Shown here piece by piece: positions 30,944-42,199 of a stretch of DNA of 64,000 nt; the stretch's first letter is position 1, and each line of letters starts with the position of its first letter. The notes beneath the pieces are model-generated. The model was not told the origin of the DNA. It saw only the letters and a program-made list of their open reading frames with translations, and did not search any database. The stretch comes from Protea cynaroides (lineage: Eukaryota; Streptophyta; Magnoliopsida; Proteales; Proteaceae), in contig CM053270.1 in assembly GCA_028583415.1 (NCBI GenBank), positions 66,275,022-66,339,021 of the forward strand. The letters are read 5' to 3'. A program made the position numbers and the translations under genes.

Positions 30944-33900
30944 GTATCGTACCTATTAATGGCTTACCCGCCAGAGTACTCTTTGACTCTGGAGCTAGTC
31001 ATTATTTTATATCTGTGTCGTTTGAAAAGAAGTTAAATCTACCCCTCAGACCTTTAGACTGCAAACTGCTTGTACAATCACTTATAGGATTAGAAGTGGA
31101 ACTAGACAAAGGTTATGGACCATGTCCAATTCTTATCGATGAGAAGATTTTGGAGGCAACCTTAATCCAACTTGAGATGACAGACTTTGACGTTATCTTG
31201 GGAATGAATTAGTTAGCTCGGTACTCCGTAAACCTATTATGTGCGAAAAAGAAACTGACATTTAAAGACAAGGAAAGAGCATAGTTTAGTTTTGCGGGAA
31301 CCAAATTTTTTCGTAAATGAAAACTCATTCTCTCTGCATTGAAGGTTAAAAAATGCCTCGAGAAATGAGGAATTGGGTATCTAGTATCCGTGATCGACCT
31401 CACTAAGGAAGCACCATGAATGGAGGATATTGAAGTTGTGCGTGAATTTTTGGATGTATTTCCTGAGGAACTACCAAAACTACCACCCGACAGAACGATA
31501 GAGTTAGTTACAGATCTTATACCCGGAGCCGCACCAGTATCGAAAGCACCCTATCGAATGGCTCCTATTAAACTGAAGGAACTGAAGGTACAATTATAGA
31601 AATTACTGGACAAGGGTTATATAACACCTAGCATATCACCATGGGGAGCGTCAATATTGTTCGTGAAAAAGAAGGACGGTAGCATTTGACTATGTATAGA
31701 TTATCGAGAATTGAATAAGCTTACAATCAAAAATCGATACCCGTTGTCTCGGATCGATGACTTGTTTGATCAGTTGCAAGGTGCCAAAGTGTTCTCCAAA
31801 ATTGATCTTCGGTCAGGATACCATCAGTTGGAGATTAAAGAAGGTGGTATTTCGAAGACAGCATTCAGAACCAGATATGGACATTATGAATTCTTAGTTA
31901 TGTCTTTTGGATTGACTAATTCACCCGTAACTTTTATGGAACTCATGAATCAGGTATTCCATGATATGTTGGATACGTCAGTCATTGTATTTATTGATGA
32001 CATACTAGTTTACTCCAAGGACAAAGAAACTCATGTCACGAATCTAAGAGCCGCTTTGCAGTGACTAAGAAAAGAGAAGCTTTACGCAAAATTTACAAAG
32101 TGTGAATTCTGACTAAATGAAGTCGCTTTCTTAGGCCAAGTTGTATCCATTGAAAGAATTAAAGTGGATCCTAGCAAGATTGAAGCCATTTTGAAATGGG
32201 AAGCACCTAAGAATGTTGCCGAAATCAGAAGTTTCTTAGGTTTAGCTGGTTATTATCGATGATTCGTAGAAGATTACTCCAGAATCGCCGTACCTCTCAC
32301 CAGTCTGACAAAGAAAGGAGAAAAGTTTGTTTGGACTAATAAATGTGAAGAGTGTTTCCAAACATTGAAGGCTAGATTGATATCAGCTCCCATCTTGACT
32401 ATTCCGATCCCAGGACAACCATTTACCTTGTACACCGATGCATCTGGGTTATTAGGATGTGTGTTTATGCAAGGTAAACAAGTAATTGTGTATACCTCAA
32501 GACAACTGAAGACACATGAGAAGAACTATCCCACTCATGACTTGGAATTAGCAGCAGTAGTACATGCTGTTAAGATATGGAGACATTATTTGTATAGAGA
32601 AAAATTTCAGATTAAATCAGATCATAAGAGTCTCACTCATCTTTTTAATCAGAAGAAGTTGAACATGAGACAAAGAAGATGACTAGAATTATTGAAGGAT
32701 TATGATTGCGATATCCAGTATCATCCAGGAAAAGCTAATGTAGTTGCTGACGTACTAAGCAGGAAAGCAATGACAGAATCCCAAGAAGAAGTTAGTACAA
32801 ATGCTGTGGCGTGTGTCACAGGGAAAGTATTTAATTACGATAAAGAGCAGTTCGTGATTGATATTCCGAATGAATCAACTGACCAAGGGTTTATTCATCT
32901 ATTCTCAAACATGTTTGCTACAATGAAGATTGTACCTGATCTATTAGATGAAGTGAAAGCAGCTATTAAATCAGACCCTTATCTGAGAATGGTGCAAGAA
33001 GACCTTGAAAAAGGTAGAACTACTCCTGAGTTCACCTTGGACGTTGAAAAGGTACTAAGATACAAAGGAAGAGTATGTATTCCTGAAAATGAAGACTTGG
33101 ATATTAGATACAAACTAATGAAGGAAGCTCACACCACCGCTTATTCGGTACATCCTGAAAGTACAAAGATGTATCATGATCTGAAAAAACTATATTGGTG
33201 GAGAGGAATGAAAGCGGATGTAGCTAAATTTGTATCTTAATGCTTGAATTGTCAGCAAGTAAAGGCTAAAAGATAAATACCTGCAGGATTATTGCAGCCA
33301 CTGCCAGAACCAGCATGGAAATGGGACTGCATCACTATGGACTTCGTCACCGGGTTACCATTGACTCCCCGAGTAGTTGACGCGGTCTGGGTGATTATGG
33401 ATCGTTTGACCAAGACAGCTCTTTTTATAGCTATACGACCTCAGTATACCCTAGAGAGGTTAGCAAAGCTTTATGTAGATAATATTGTCAGATTACATGG
33501 TGTACCTGAAAGCATTGTGTCCGACAAAGACCTACGCTTTACCTCAAAGTTTTGAAAAGGATTACAGAAGGCTATGGGTACAACATTGAAGTTTAGTACT
33601 GCATTCCATCCTCAGACAGACGGACAATCAAAGCGTACTATTCAGATTTTAGAAGACATGCTTCGAGATTGTGTCATTGATTTCAAAGGATCATGGGATG
33701 ATAAATTACCATTGATTGAGTTCTCTTGTAACAACAGCTATCAAACGACTATACAGATGTCACCCTATGAAGCACTGTATGGTAGGAAATGTCCAACTCC
33801 TTTATTTTGGAATGAAGTTGGAGAACGGAGTATTGTTGGACCAGAGTTTGTAGAAGAAAATTATCGAGTAGTCGACATTATCAAGGAAAGAGTCCGAATA

Positions 33901-34420
33901 GCTCAGAACTGTCAGAAGCAATATGCAGAATGCAGATAATTGACGTAGAGATCTCGAATTCGCCATAGGTGATAAGGTATTTCTGAAAGTATCTCCTATG
34001 CGTAGTTTGAAAAGATTTGGATAGAAGAGAAAGTTGTGTCCTAGATATATTAAACCTTATGAAGTTCTAGATAGACGTGGAAAAGTAGCATATCAGTTAG
34101 CACTACCACCATTAATGTCTAGTGTACATGATGTACATGATGTATTCCATGTCTCACAATTGAAGAAATACGTCAGAGATCCAACACACGTGTTAACAAC
34201 GGATCCACCGGATTTGATTGAAGATTTGACGTTTGAAGTAATACCTTTTGAGATCACTAATCGGAAGGTGCAACGTCTTCACAATCACGACATTTAGTAC
34301 GTTAAGGTTACTTGGAAAAGCCAAAATGTAGGAGAAGTTACAAGGGAAGAAGAGAACGCTATGCGGAAGCAATATCCTCACCTATTCGACTCGGAAGGTA
34401 TGTGCAAATTTCAAGGATAA
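30944..34420 (+). pseudogene. pol: EL2 pol remnant (protease-RT-RNase H-integrase-chromodomain)
   Basis: Protease LFDSGASHYF. RT about 31560-32065 with DLRSGYHQLEI and FIDDILVYSKD (FIDD at 31990). RNase H from about 32365 with LYTDASG. Integrase about 33100-33950 with YSVHPESTKMYHDLKKLYWW, intact CLNC, TMDFVTGLP, VSDKDLRF, but GQSKRT where GQSER is expected: the third catalytic residue is Lys (codon 33631-33633). C-terminus FEVIPFEI and VKVTWKSQ (chromodomain-like, shifted frame). Stops at 31212, 31600, 32062, 33238, 33274 and others. About 85-90% similar by eye to EL1 pol. Confidence 0.93.
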
Positions 34421-34429
34421 AATTTATAT

Positions 34430-34441
34430 AAGAGGGGGGAG
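34430..34441 (+). other. EL2 polypurine tract
   Basis: AAGAGGGGGGAG just before TGTAAGACCC (34443). Confidence 0.85.
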
Positions 34442-34805
34442 TTGTAAGACCCGCACTCCACTAACTTGGTCTAGCTATGTCGTGCCAGGTCTTCCCATCA
34501 TTTCTGGACCAAGTGGACCGAGCGTGTGAAGATAGATCACAAACCAGGTATGAGAATTGAGTTAAAAACACTAAAAACATACCTAAGGTCGCATACCTGG
34601 GTAGGTATGGTCGACCATAAGGAAGGGAACAAAAATCTCAAATCCAGAACCCCATGGTCGATGATTTTGACCCTACGGATGACGGTTTATGCGACCGTAT
34701 GATCGACCGTGAGACCCCAGATCAGACTCCGAGTTTTGGAAACTTTCCTAAATTAAAGTATTGCTTTCCTAATTGATAGAGGACTCTATCTGGAGAGTTT
34801 TTCTC

Positions 34806-34813
34806 TATATAAA
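34806..34813 (+). promoter_or_regulatory. EL2 3' LTR TATA box
   Basis: TATATAAA followed by GGAAGTCCCTTAG. Confidence 0.65.
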
Positions 34814-36376
34814 GGAAGTCCCTTAGTCCTTTTTCACTTTTTTTAGAAGATTAGTAAACCCTAGAGAAAGAAAAGGAAGAGAAAGAAGAGAAGGAGAAAA
34901 AAAAAACTAAGGAGAAGAATTTGTTGAGAAGAGATTGACCCTCTATCATAGGCAAAGGTATGAAACGAATCTCTGGAGATGTAAACTCTAAGGAATAAGA
35001 CTTCTATGGAAGATAGGCAATATCAACCTATTATGATCTATGTGATTTCCTAGAGAAAATCCAAGGAGAATCACGAGGAGTGAATTTGATGATTAGGGTT
35101 GATAAGAAACTACTAATGATGGCCATATGATGACCTTAGAATAAATCCCATTGAAGAACAAAAGAATTGACCCAGGAAGAACTCAAATTGCATGTAGACT
35201 TTGACCAGAAATCTCAACGTCGTAGCTACGGTCGACCATAGCATGACCAGTATGACTAGAGGATCAACCATAGACATTTGAGAAGATTTTAAAAATCATA
35301 TGGTCGTAGTAACGGTCCCACCATATGCGATCGTAGGGTATCGACTGTAGACAGTAAGGTCGATACAGCATGAGACCATAAGACCAATCAGACACCTATC
35401 AGTGCTTTGTTTCGATTTTTGACTACTGTAACATGTCACATATAAACCCTAACTTAAATTCATATAATTTTTAGGTTGTTAAATCATTTCAAAGAGAATT
35501 TCAAGGCTTGGAAGGAGATCGAGTATTGCTAACAAGTGAGGGAACAAGACCTAAACTAATTGGATAATAACAAACTTCTTTATTTTTATTAAGTCCAATG
35601 CCATGATTGATTCTATATACTTGTATGCTTGTAATGTGCATCTCATATGTCATCCAATATTCCTGCTATTATTGTTCATGCATATTTAATTCTATTTATT
35701 TATGAAATGATGATGATGATGATGCTAGGAATATGCATGTGAATGTATGCATGTGGTTGGTGTGTTGGATGTGAGTGGAGCATCAGGGGGAGGACGTGGC
35801 ATGGTGGTCTTCGACCTCGCCACCAGACTCTAGTTTTATCTCTACTCAAGTCTTGCCCACTAACATCGTCGTATCGCCATTACCTTAGCAGAATTATTAT
35901 GTCGTAGGGCATCAGGGGAGGTGGTCTCGGACCGTGTGGTCTCTGACTCTATTGGGGGGCCTTAGCTCTATCTCTATGGACGTATTAAGGGATGTTGGGG
36001 TGAAGCCTTGGATACACTGTTTGGCATTAGGATTGATTAGTTACGAGCCCAGTTTGTAAGCCCTAGCCAGTAGGGGCTTACATGTTGGTATGGTAGGGCA
36101 TCAAGGGAAGTGTTGGCGGTGTTTGATCTGAACACTTTAGCTCTATCTCTATTCAATGGTGGGTGCTTGTGGGACGACAATGGTGTTTGATCCATTAGAC
36201 GGATTCACACACTCGTGTATAGAGGTGCGACGGCCACCAAACCTTTCTATAGCATATTGCAAACTTATAAATCAGACCAAAGATATGAATTGAATGCATG
36301 CATATGTTTGTTGTATTATTTTGTTTGCTCACTGAGTCGTGATGTGTGCTCACCCTTTCGACGTCGAATATTTTAG

Positions 36377-36510
36377 TTGATGATGCAGGTCCTACCATTA
36401 AAGAATATATGAATGCGCTAACGTATGGACACGTTGCTGCGATGGACATAAAAGCTGAAGAAGATGCGCATGATTCATCATGCGAGTGCAACCAATGTGT
36501 TTTTGCTTAA
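36377..36510 (+). CDS. conserved 134-nt LTR segment, copy in EL2 3' LTR
   Basis: After ATTTTAG the frame reads DDAGPTIKEYMNALTYGHVA, then HDSSCECNQCVFA and TAA. Acceptor and all three tail Cys are intact, unlike the EL2 5' LTR copy. Confidence 0.48.
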
Positions 36511-36788
36511 GTTTAGTTATAATTTGAACATCAGATATGTAATTGATTATTTATTTTTATGTCTTGTGGTTTGGATATAATTGGATTAAATACTTATTTA
36601 TCACTGTAAGACTTTCAGTTCATTATCTGTAAGACTTCCGTTTATTTGTTTATTATCTCTGATTATTAATGTGAAATATGTGTGTGGTTTGACATGGTGG
36701 GTACGACCTATACGAGATCCTAGGTGAACCATTGGTTTATTGGCGGTTCATCAAACCATTCTGGTTAGACCAGAATTGGGGTGTGATA

Positions 36789-36886
36789 CTTAGTTCTTTA
36801 TCTGTAAGACTTCTGCTTATTTGTTTATTACCTCTTATTATTAATGTGGAATGTGTGTGTGGTTTGATATGGTGGGTACGACCTAT
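36789..36886 (+). repeat. tandem-duplicated end of EL2 3' LTR, first part
   Basis: 36789-36886 plus 41604-41680 form a second, diverged copy of the last 175 or so bp of the LTR (starting CTTAGTTCTTTATCTG, cf. 36611). The true EL2 end is therefore 41680, which is where the CTTAT duplication lies. Confidence 0.75.
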
Positions 36887-37129
36887 TGTAAGCATCCCAT
36901 TTTTTCCACCCTCAACATAAGTGAACCAATATGACAGGTTTTCGACCTTCAACCCATAGATTGGTGATTCTCTAATAAACCCCACAGTAGGTTCATTGGA
37001 TATTACCTACTTGGATGAATAGGTCGTGAAATTATCTTCGAATAAGATCGAAATCATCAAATTCTGACGTCAAACAAGGAAGATATCGCAGTTTGAAAGT
37101 GCAAGGGCATTTATGTAATTATCGTATGA

Positions 37130-37620
37130 TGCATGCATTATCATTCAAACTTCAAGTCATTATATCTTGGTCATTTGATATCAGAATCAGATGATGCAAA
37201 TGCCAATATTCTTATTTTCAGTCCTCTTCAAAGTGGACGTGAAAAATCTCGGGTAGAAGTCACCAGTGGGTCCCATGCAAGCTTTCATGCAAAATTATCA
37301 TTAGAACTTCAAAGCTTCATATCTTTTCCGTTCTACGTCGGATTCGGATGATTCTAAGGCCATTATTCTTCATTTATGATGTTCTACAAAGTGGACGTAA
37401 AAAAATCTCGGGTAGAAGTCTCCGAAGGATCCCATGCAGAATGGTCAGTCAAATTATCAATAATTGGCCTGCTTAAACTCAGAAATTCATAAGTTGGCCA
37501 TTTTATTTCCAAATGAGATGATTAAAGTTTCAATATTCCTCATTTTTAGTGTTCTACAAAGTGAACGCAAAAAAATTTGGAATAGATGCTATTGAAAAAT
37601 TTCATATGGAAGGGTGACAG
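37130..37620 (+). repeat. three diverged ~190-bp direct repeats
   Basis: Each carries CAAAGTGGACGT or CAAAGTGAACGC followed by AAAA and a T(C/T)(G/T)GG(G/A)(T/A)AGA block, near 37212, 37382 and 37555. Confidence 0.6.
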
Positions 37621-37904
37621 AAATGGAATATGAAATGTCAATCTTAGTCCAAACTAGCTTAATCCAGCTTAGTCTAACTTAGCCCGACCCAGTCCAGACC
37701 AATCCAGACCAAGTTATGTCAGTCCATATGCATGCATTTCTTTTATATGTGTATAATGTATAATATATTATTGTATATAATATATATATATATATGTACG
37801 TATGTATGTAATAATACATTTATATAATATGTATACATATATATTATAGGAAAGGTAGGTAATAATACATTTATATAAGTAGGCCATACAAAGAGAATGG
37901 GAAA

Positions 37905-38765
37905 ATAAAAAAGGAAAGAGAGAGAAATAAAATAAAATAAAGAAAAAAGAAAAGATCCCCTTTACGTTTTCTAGAAAGAAAACGTGAAAGAGAGGGGAGA
38001 AAGAAAAAAAAAGAAAAAGGAAGGAAAGAGGAAGGAAAGAAAAAAAGAAAAAAAGAAAAAAAAGAAAAAAAGAAAAAAGGAAATGTTTTCTAAGAAAGAA
38101 AACGTGAAAAGAGAGGGAGAAAGAAAAAAAAAGGAAGGAAAAGAAGGAAGAAGAAAAGGAAAGAAGAAAGAAAGGAAAGAGAGAAGGAATTTTCTAGAAG
38201 AAGGAAAGAGAGAAAGGAAAGAGAGAAGGGATTTTCTAGAAGAAGAAGGAGAAAAAGGAAAGAAAGGAAGAAGAAAAAATGTGGGAAGGAAGAAAAGAAA
38301 GGAAAGAAGAAAAAAATGAAAAGAAAGGATTTTCTAGAAGAAAAAAGAAGAAAAGGAAGGAAGAGAAAAGAAGGAAAGTGGAGGAGAGGATTTTCTAGAA
38401 GAGTGAGAGAGAGAAAACGTGTGGAATAGAGAGGGAGAAGAGAAAAGGGAAGGAAGAGAAGAAAGGAAAGAAGAAAAAAGGAAGAAAATTTTTTTTTCTA
38501 GAAAAAGAAGAAAGGAAAGAAGGATCTTCTAGAAGAGGAGAGAAAAAATATAAATAGGCAAGAGAAGAGAGAGGAGGGCCTTTTTTTTCCCAGACCATAG
38601 GAGAGGAGAACATGATAGAGAGAGGAGGACGTGAGTGAGAGAGAGAAAACGTGAGAGAGGGAGAAAGAAAGAGAGAAGAAAAGAGAAAAGAAAGAAAAGA
38701 GAAGAAGAAAAGAGAGAAAAAGAAGAGAGAGAGAGAAGCAGAAGCGAGGAGAAGGAGGATTCACA
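37905..38765 (+). repeat. purine-rich (GA/GAAA) block
   Basis: About 860 bp almost purely A/G on the plus strand, with TTTTCTAGAAGA interruptions recurring every 35-60 bp (for example 38087, 38190, 38231, 38330, 38389). Reading frames through it (Lys/Glu/Arg only) are low-complexity, not genes. Confidence 0.9.
38546..38560 (+). promoter_or_regulatory. TATA-like element in the 4.7-kb LTR-like insertion
   Basis: AATATAAATAGGCAAG within the purine-rich block; the only clear TATA motif of this insertion, consistent with the LTR promoter. Confidence 0.4.
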
Positions 38766-38869
38766 TTCAAAGGGGATTGATACAACCTCTAATCATCCTT
38801 CATCGATGGTTTTTCTCTATTTTGAGCACAAGGTTAGTACTCTAAACAAATTTAGAGGCCGTTAGAATG

Positions 38870-40520
38870 CTCGAATGCCAATTTTGCTTGAAAAAGGCTA
38901 ATTTCCATGAAATCTCAATCATGAATGCTCTATTACATGCTTGTTAATGTTTAGATGCCTATGTCTAACATTTTTCATGAATGATAATTTGACTAAGCTA
39001 TTCAATGATGAATTTTTTAATGATATACAATGATGTTTGATGTATTTTGCAAATTTCATAAAGTGGTTTTCTAATATGAAAATTTCCAGATTTAGGGTTC
39101 AAATGTAGGACGTACATCATATGTATTTTTTCTAAGATTTTGAAGCCCAAAATTTTATGGGGGTCTCTATGATATGTTAGAAGACTTTCCTAAAAATATT
39201 CGTTTCATTTGGAATTGGAAAAATATATCAAAAAATTTGTCTTTGACATTGCTATTTTTCTCAAATGTAATGCAATCCTCCATCAGAAAGTCTCTAGACA
39301 AAGGTCTTATGGCCATAATCAGAAAATCCACTTAATATGAACTTTTTAGACAAGAAAGTCTTCTAACAAATGGCACTAGTTTCGTATTTTTTTAATTTTT
39401 TATTGAATTGATATCAATTTTTAAGTGCATAGTGATCTGATTTTGAATCTGTCATGATGTACTGATTTGCATGATTGAAAAGAATCATTTTTCACAAAGA
39501 AAATATATTGTTTTAACTTATTTTTCTTGATGAAATTTTAGATCAGACAGTTATCTAGATAGACATATGTCTGTATTTAATTTTTATTAAGAATATAATT
39601 TTATTTGGAATTTATGGTGCAACTGGTCAAAAATCTGGAACAGGTTTGACCAGTGCACATGTTTGGTCTTAGAGCATATTTTTGACATATTTTTGTTTTC
39701 TGTTCGGATTCAACTCCTTCATATGAAATATAATATATTAAGTCATCTTTCTATAAAAAAAAATTGAGCTTGATTTGTGTTTCGAAAGACCTACTTATGG
39801 TCATTCTTGTGTAATGTGATAAATCTGAATACAGATTATAGTTTTGTCCATTATCTGAAACCTTGTGTCACAATTTTAATAGTTTTGAGTCGTTAATCTT
39901 TCCAAATTTCTTCATAAAAATTATATTTTTTTCAAATAACATTGAATATATGTTTTTTTGTTGTTGATAATTTTGCACTTTTCAAAAAAAATTTCGTTGA
40001 TGTTTCATTCATTATAACATTAATGATTGTTTAAGTGAATTCTGCCATATTTGGATAAATGGCTATATTTGAAGCATTCATATGCTTTGTTTGGATTGTG
40101 CATACCATGTTTTTTCACATTCTATGTGTTGCTATTTTTGGTAGAATAGATAAATTTTTACCATATTTTAGTAAAATCTTAATAATTACTATTTTTAAGT
40201 CTTACTATGCTTAGAAAATAGCATATAAGATCTTTTTTTTTTTGAAAAATTCATATCATATATGCATTCTATGATTGGTACTTACCATATTGATATATAG
40301 ATGCATATTAGATCTTGCCATATTAGATCTTGTCATATTAGATCTTGCCATGCTTAGATCTTACCATATTTGGTTCTTGCCTTATTTGCAATACATGCCA
40401 TATTAGAGAGATTTTCATAATCTTACTATATGTTGTGATAGTTACCATAAATAACATACATGCCATGCTTAGAATATTTTATTTTTGGCAATAATTTAAT
40501 TTATGTTGCACTCTAGTTGA
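38870..40520. other. AT-rich interior of the 4.7-kb insertion, no gene
   Basis: T-rich sequence without coding potential. Short direct repeats of the type TTAGATCTTGCCATA occur at about 40310-40370. Confidence 0.6.
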
Positions 40521-40767
40521 ACTGCCATATTTGTATACCTAACAAACATATTAGGTGTGGGGACGTGCATTTAGGCACCCATATTCTTGGGAAGGGCATA
40601 ATGAGAATAATAAAAACCTTAATAAAGAAAGAAAATGCTTTGCTAAACTTTTCAAAATTAGAGCTTAGGTTGAAAAAGGCAATTCAAGACGTTTTTGTCC
40701 CTCAGTAAACCCTAAACCTAGAATAGGTTCTAAACCCTAAACCTAGAACAGATTATCAGCCCGAACT

Positions 40768-41020
40768 ACGTGGATTCTGATTCCTAGGGCAAAACCTAGG
40801 ATACGTAGGCTATTTGGGAGAATCCCAAATTCGGATCCACACCTTAGTCCACTCGGACTATCTATAGATCCACTAGGACATCCACCCATCATTTTTGAAC
40901 TGCTTAAATTCTGATTCCTAGGGCAAACCCTAGGATACGTAGGCCATTTGGGAGAAACCCAAATTCGGATCCAAACCTTAGTCCACTTGGATTATCCATA
41001 GATCCACTAGGATATTTACC
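40768..41020 (+). repeat. tandem duplication, period about 145 bp
   Basis: TTCTGATTCCTAGGGCAAA...GGATACGTAGGC...AAATTCGGATCC...CTTAGTCCAC...GATCCACTAGGA occurs at 40768-40880 and 40917-41015. A third partial trace (GATACGTAGGCAATCTG) is at about 41291. Confidence 0.8.
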
Positions 41021-41680
41021 TACATTTTGACCCAGATAGGGTTATCCACATTCCAACCCAGAATGGATTATCCATATTTTGACACAAATATGGTTATTCT
41101 CAGATCCACTAGGACTATCTATCAGTTCGCATGGACTATCCAGATCCTAACCCATAGGGTTTTTCATCCATTCAAGCATAAACTTTAACTTAAACAAAGA
41201 ACTTAATCATGCACAAGCATAAATTACAGCCATAAACTTTAATCACACCTGAACTACGATGGTGAACCTGATTTTTAGAATAATTCCATGATACGTAGGC
41301 AATCTGATGGATACAGATTCGGTTCAATGATATCAAACCACTTGGTTTTGTTTGGTTTAACAGAAAGAGTCTAGCATAGAAAAAGTATAGGAGATCGATT
41401 TCGATCGGACGGTTTGGGTGCCTAACTCCTTCCCATAACCGTAACCTGACGCTTACCAAATCTCTGATGGATCAGAAATCCAATCTAAGGGTCATGAGTC
41501 AATCGAAGTTTTACTTAAGGGTGAGATTTCACATTTCTAAGGTCCTAGACCTTAATCTAGGTGGCGACTTCAAAAATTTCCATCTTTGTGTCCTCACACC
41601 TATACGAGATCCTGGGTGAACCGTTGGTTTATTGGTGGTTCATCACACCATTCTGGTTAGACCAGAATTGGGGTGTGACA

Positions 41681-42100
41681 CTTATTGTTGACCGACTTAG
41701 CTTCCTTGGCTACAGTCTCCCGCTCCTACTTGGAGTTTATGACCTGGGCGTCCCTCAGAGCGACACTTGGTAGTCCTATTGGCGATCTACTCCCCTGAGT
41801 CCTGATACTTCCATGTTTCTTCCCATTCTCTGTAAGAATAAGATGAATCTCCAAGGTAACACTCACTCACAATCTCACTATTCACCATCAATTCTTTCAT
41901 ACGCTCAAACTCTCTCATCGTTCTCCTCTTTCTTTAAATTGGAGATAACTTTCTGCTGTCTGTTGACTATTTGCATTGCGAATCTGACTTAGGCATCGAA
42001 GTGTACCCAGGGCTTTAGTCACCCAACTCCTTTGTTTAAACTTCTGTGATTGCAGGCTGCTCGGATCACAGATCAGCGGGATGATTTCCAGCCATAAAAG
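41681..42100 (+). repeat. Tat-lineage 5' LTR, second part
   Basis: Resumes after EL2 with CTTATTGTTGACCGAC and runs to near the PBS. The exact LTR end is unclear (about 42094-42100). Confidence 0.55.
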
Positions 42101-42102
42101 TT

Positions 42103-42120
42103 TGGCCCCTATCGTGGGGC
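42103..42120 (+). other. Tat-type primer binding site
   Basis: TGGCCCCTATCGTGGGGC resembles the TGGCGCC..CCGTGGGGC PBS region common in plant Tat elements. Confidence 0.6.
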
Positions 42121-42199
42121 CACTTGATTGAGTTTAACGGACAGTGTACAAAGAATTTCAACCACATTCGATGACCTAGCGGAGAACTCGTGCTCAGGT

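Larger units (their letters stand above)
34443..36788 (+). repeat. EL2 3' LTR, main part
   Basis: Matches 24637-26957 through GGTGTGATA. TATA at 34806-34813, donor-like AAAG|GTATGA at about 34956, GGTCG block about 35220-35390. Confidence 0.9.
36887..41598 (+). mobile_element. 4.7-kb TG...CA insertion, probably a long solo LTR (Tat/Ogre-like)
   Basis: TGTAAGCATCCC...TGTCCTCACA with CCTAT duplications at 36882-36886 and 41599-41603. No gag or pol reading frame. Contains three diverged repeats of about 190 bp (37130-37620), an 850-bp purine-rich block, a TATA-like ATATAAATAGGC (38548) and a duplicated segment near the 3' end. The length, the TG...CA ends, the 'ATACGTAGGC' blocks and the GGTGGCGACTTC near the end suggest a Tat/Ogre-type LTR. 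Lineage is inference. Confidence 0.65.
24637..41680 (+). mobile_element. EL2: second Tekay/Del element, degenerate, with nested insertion
   Basis: TGTAAGACCC at 24637 to GGTGTGACA at 41680, with CTTAT at 24632-24636 and 41681-41685. Same order as EL1: LTR, PBS, antisense gene, gag, intron-like 69 nt, pol, PPT, LTR. The LTR type differs from EL1 (closest to LTR X). The 3' LTR has a tandem-duplicated end and the 4.7-kb insertion 36887-41598. Confidence 0.88.

Noticed and set aside
37984..38865. Lys/Glu/Arg-rich frames (and Phe/Ser/Leu-rich frames on the other strand)
   Set aside because: Translation of the homopurine tract inside the 4.7-kb insertion; low complexity.
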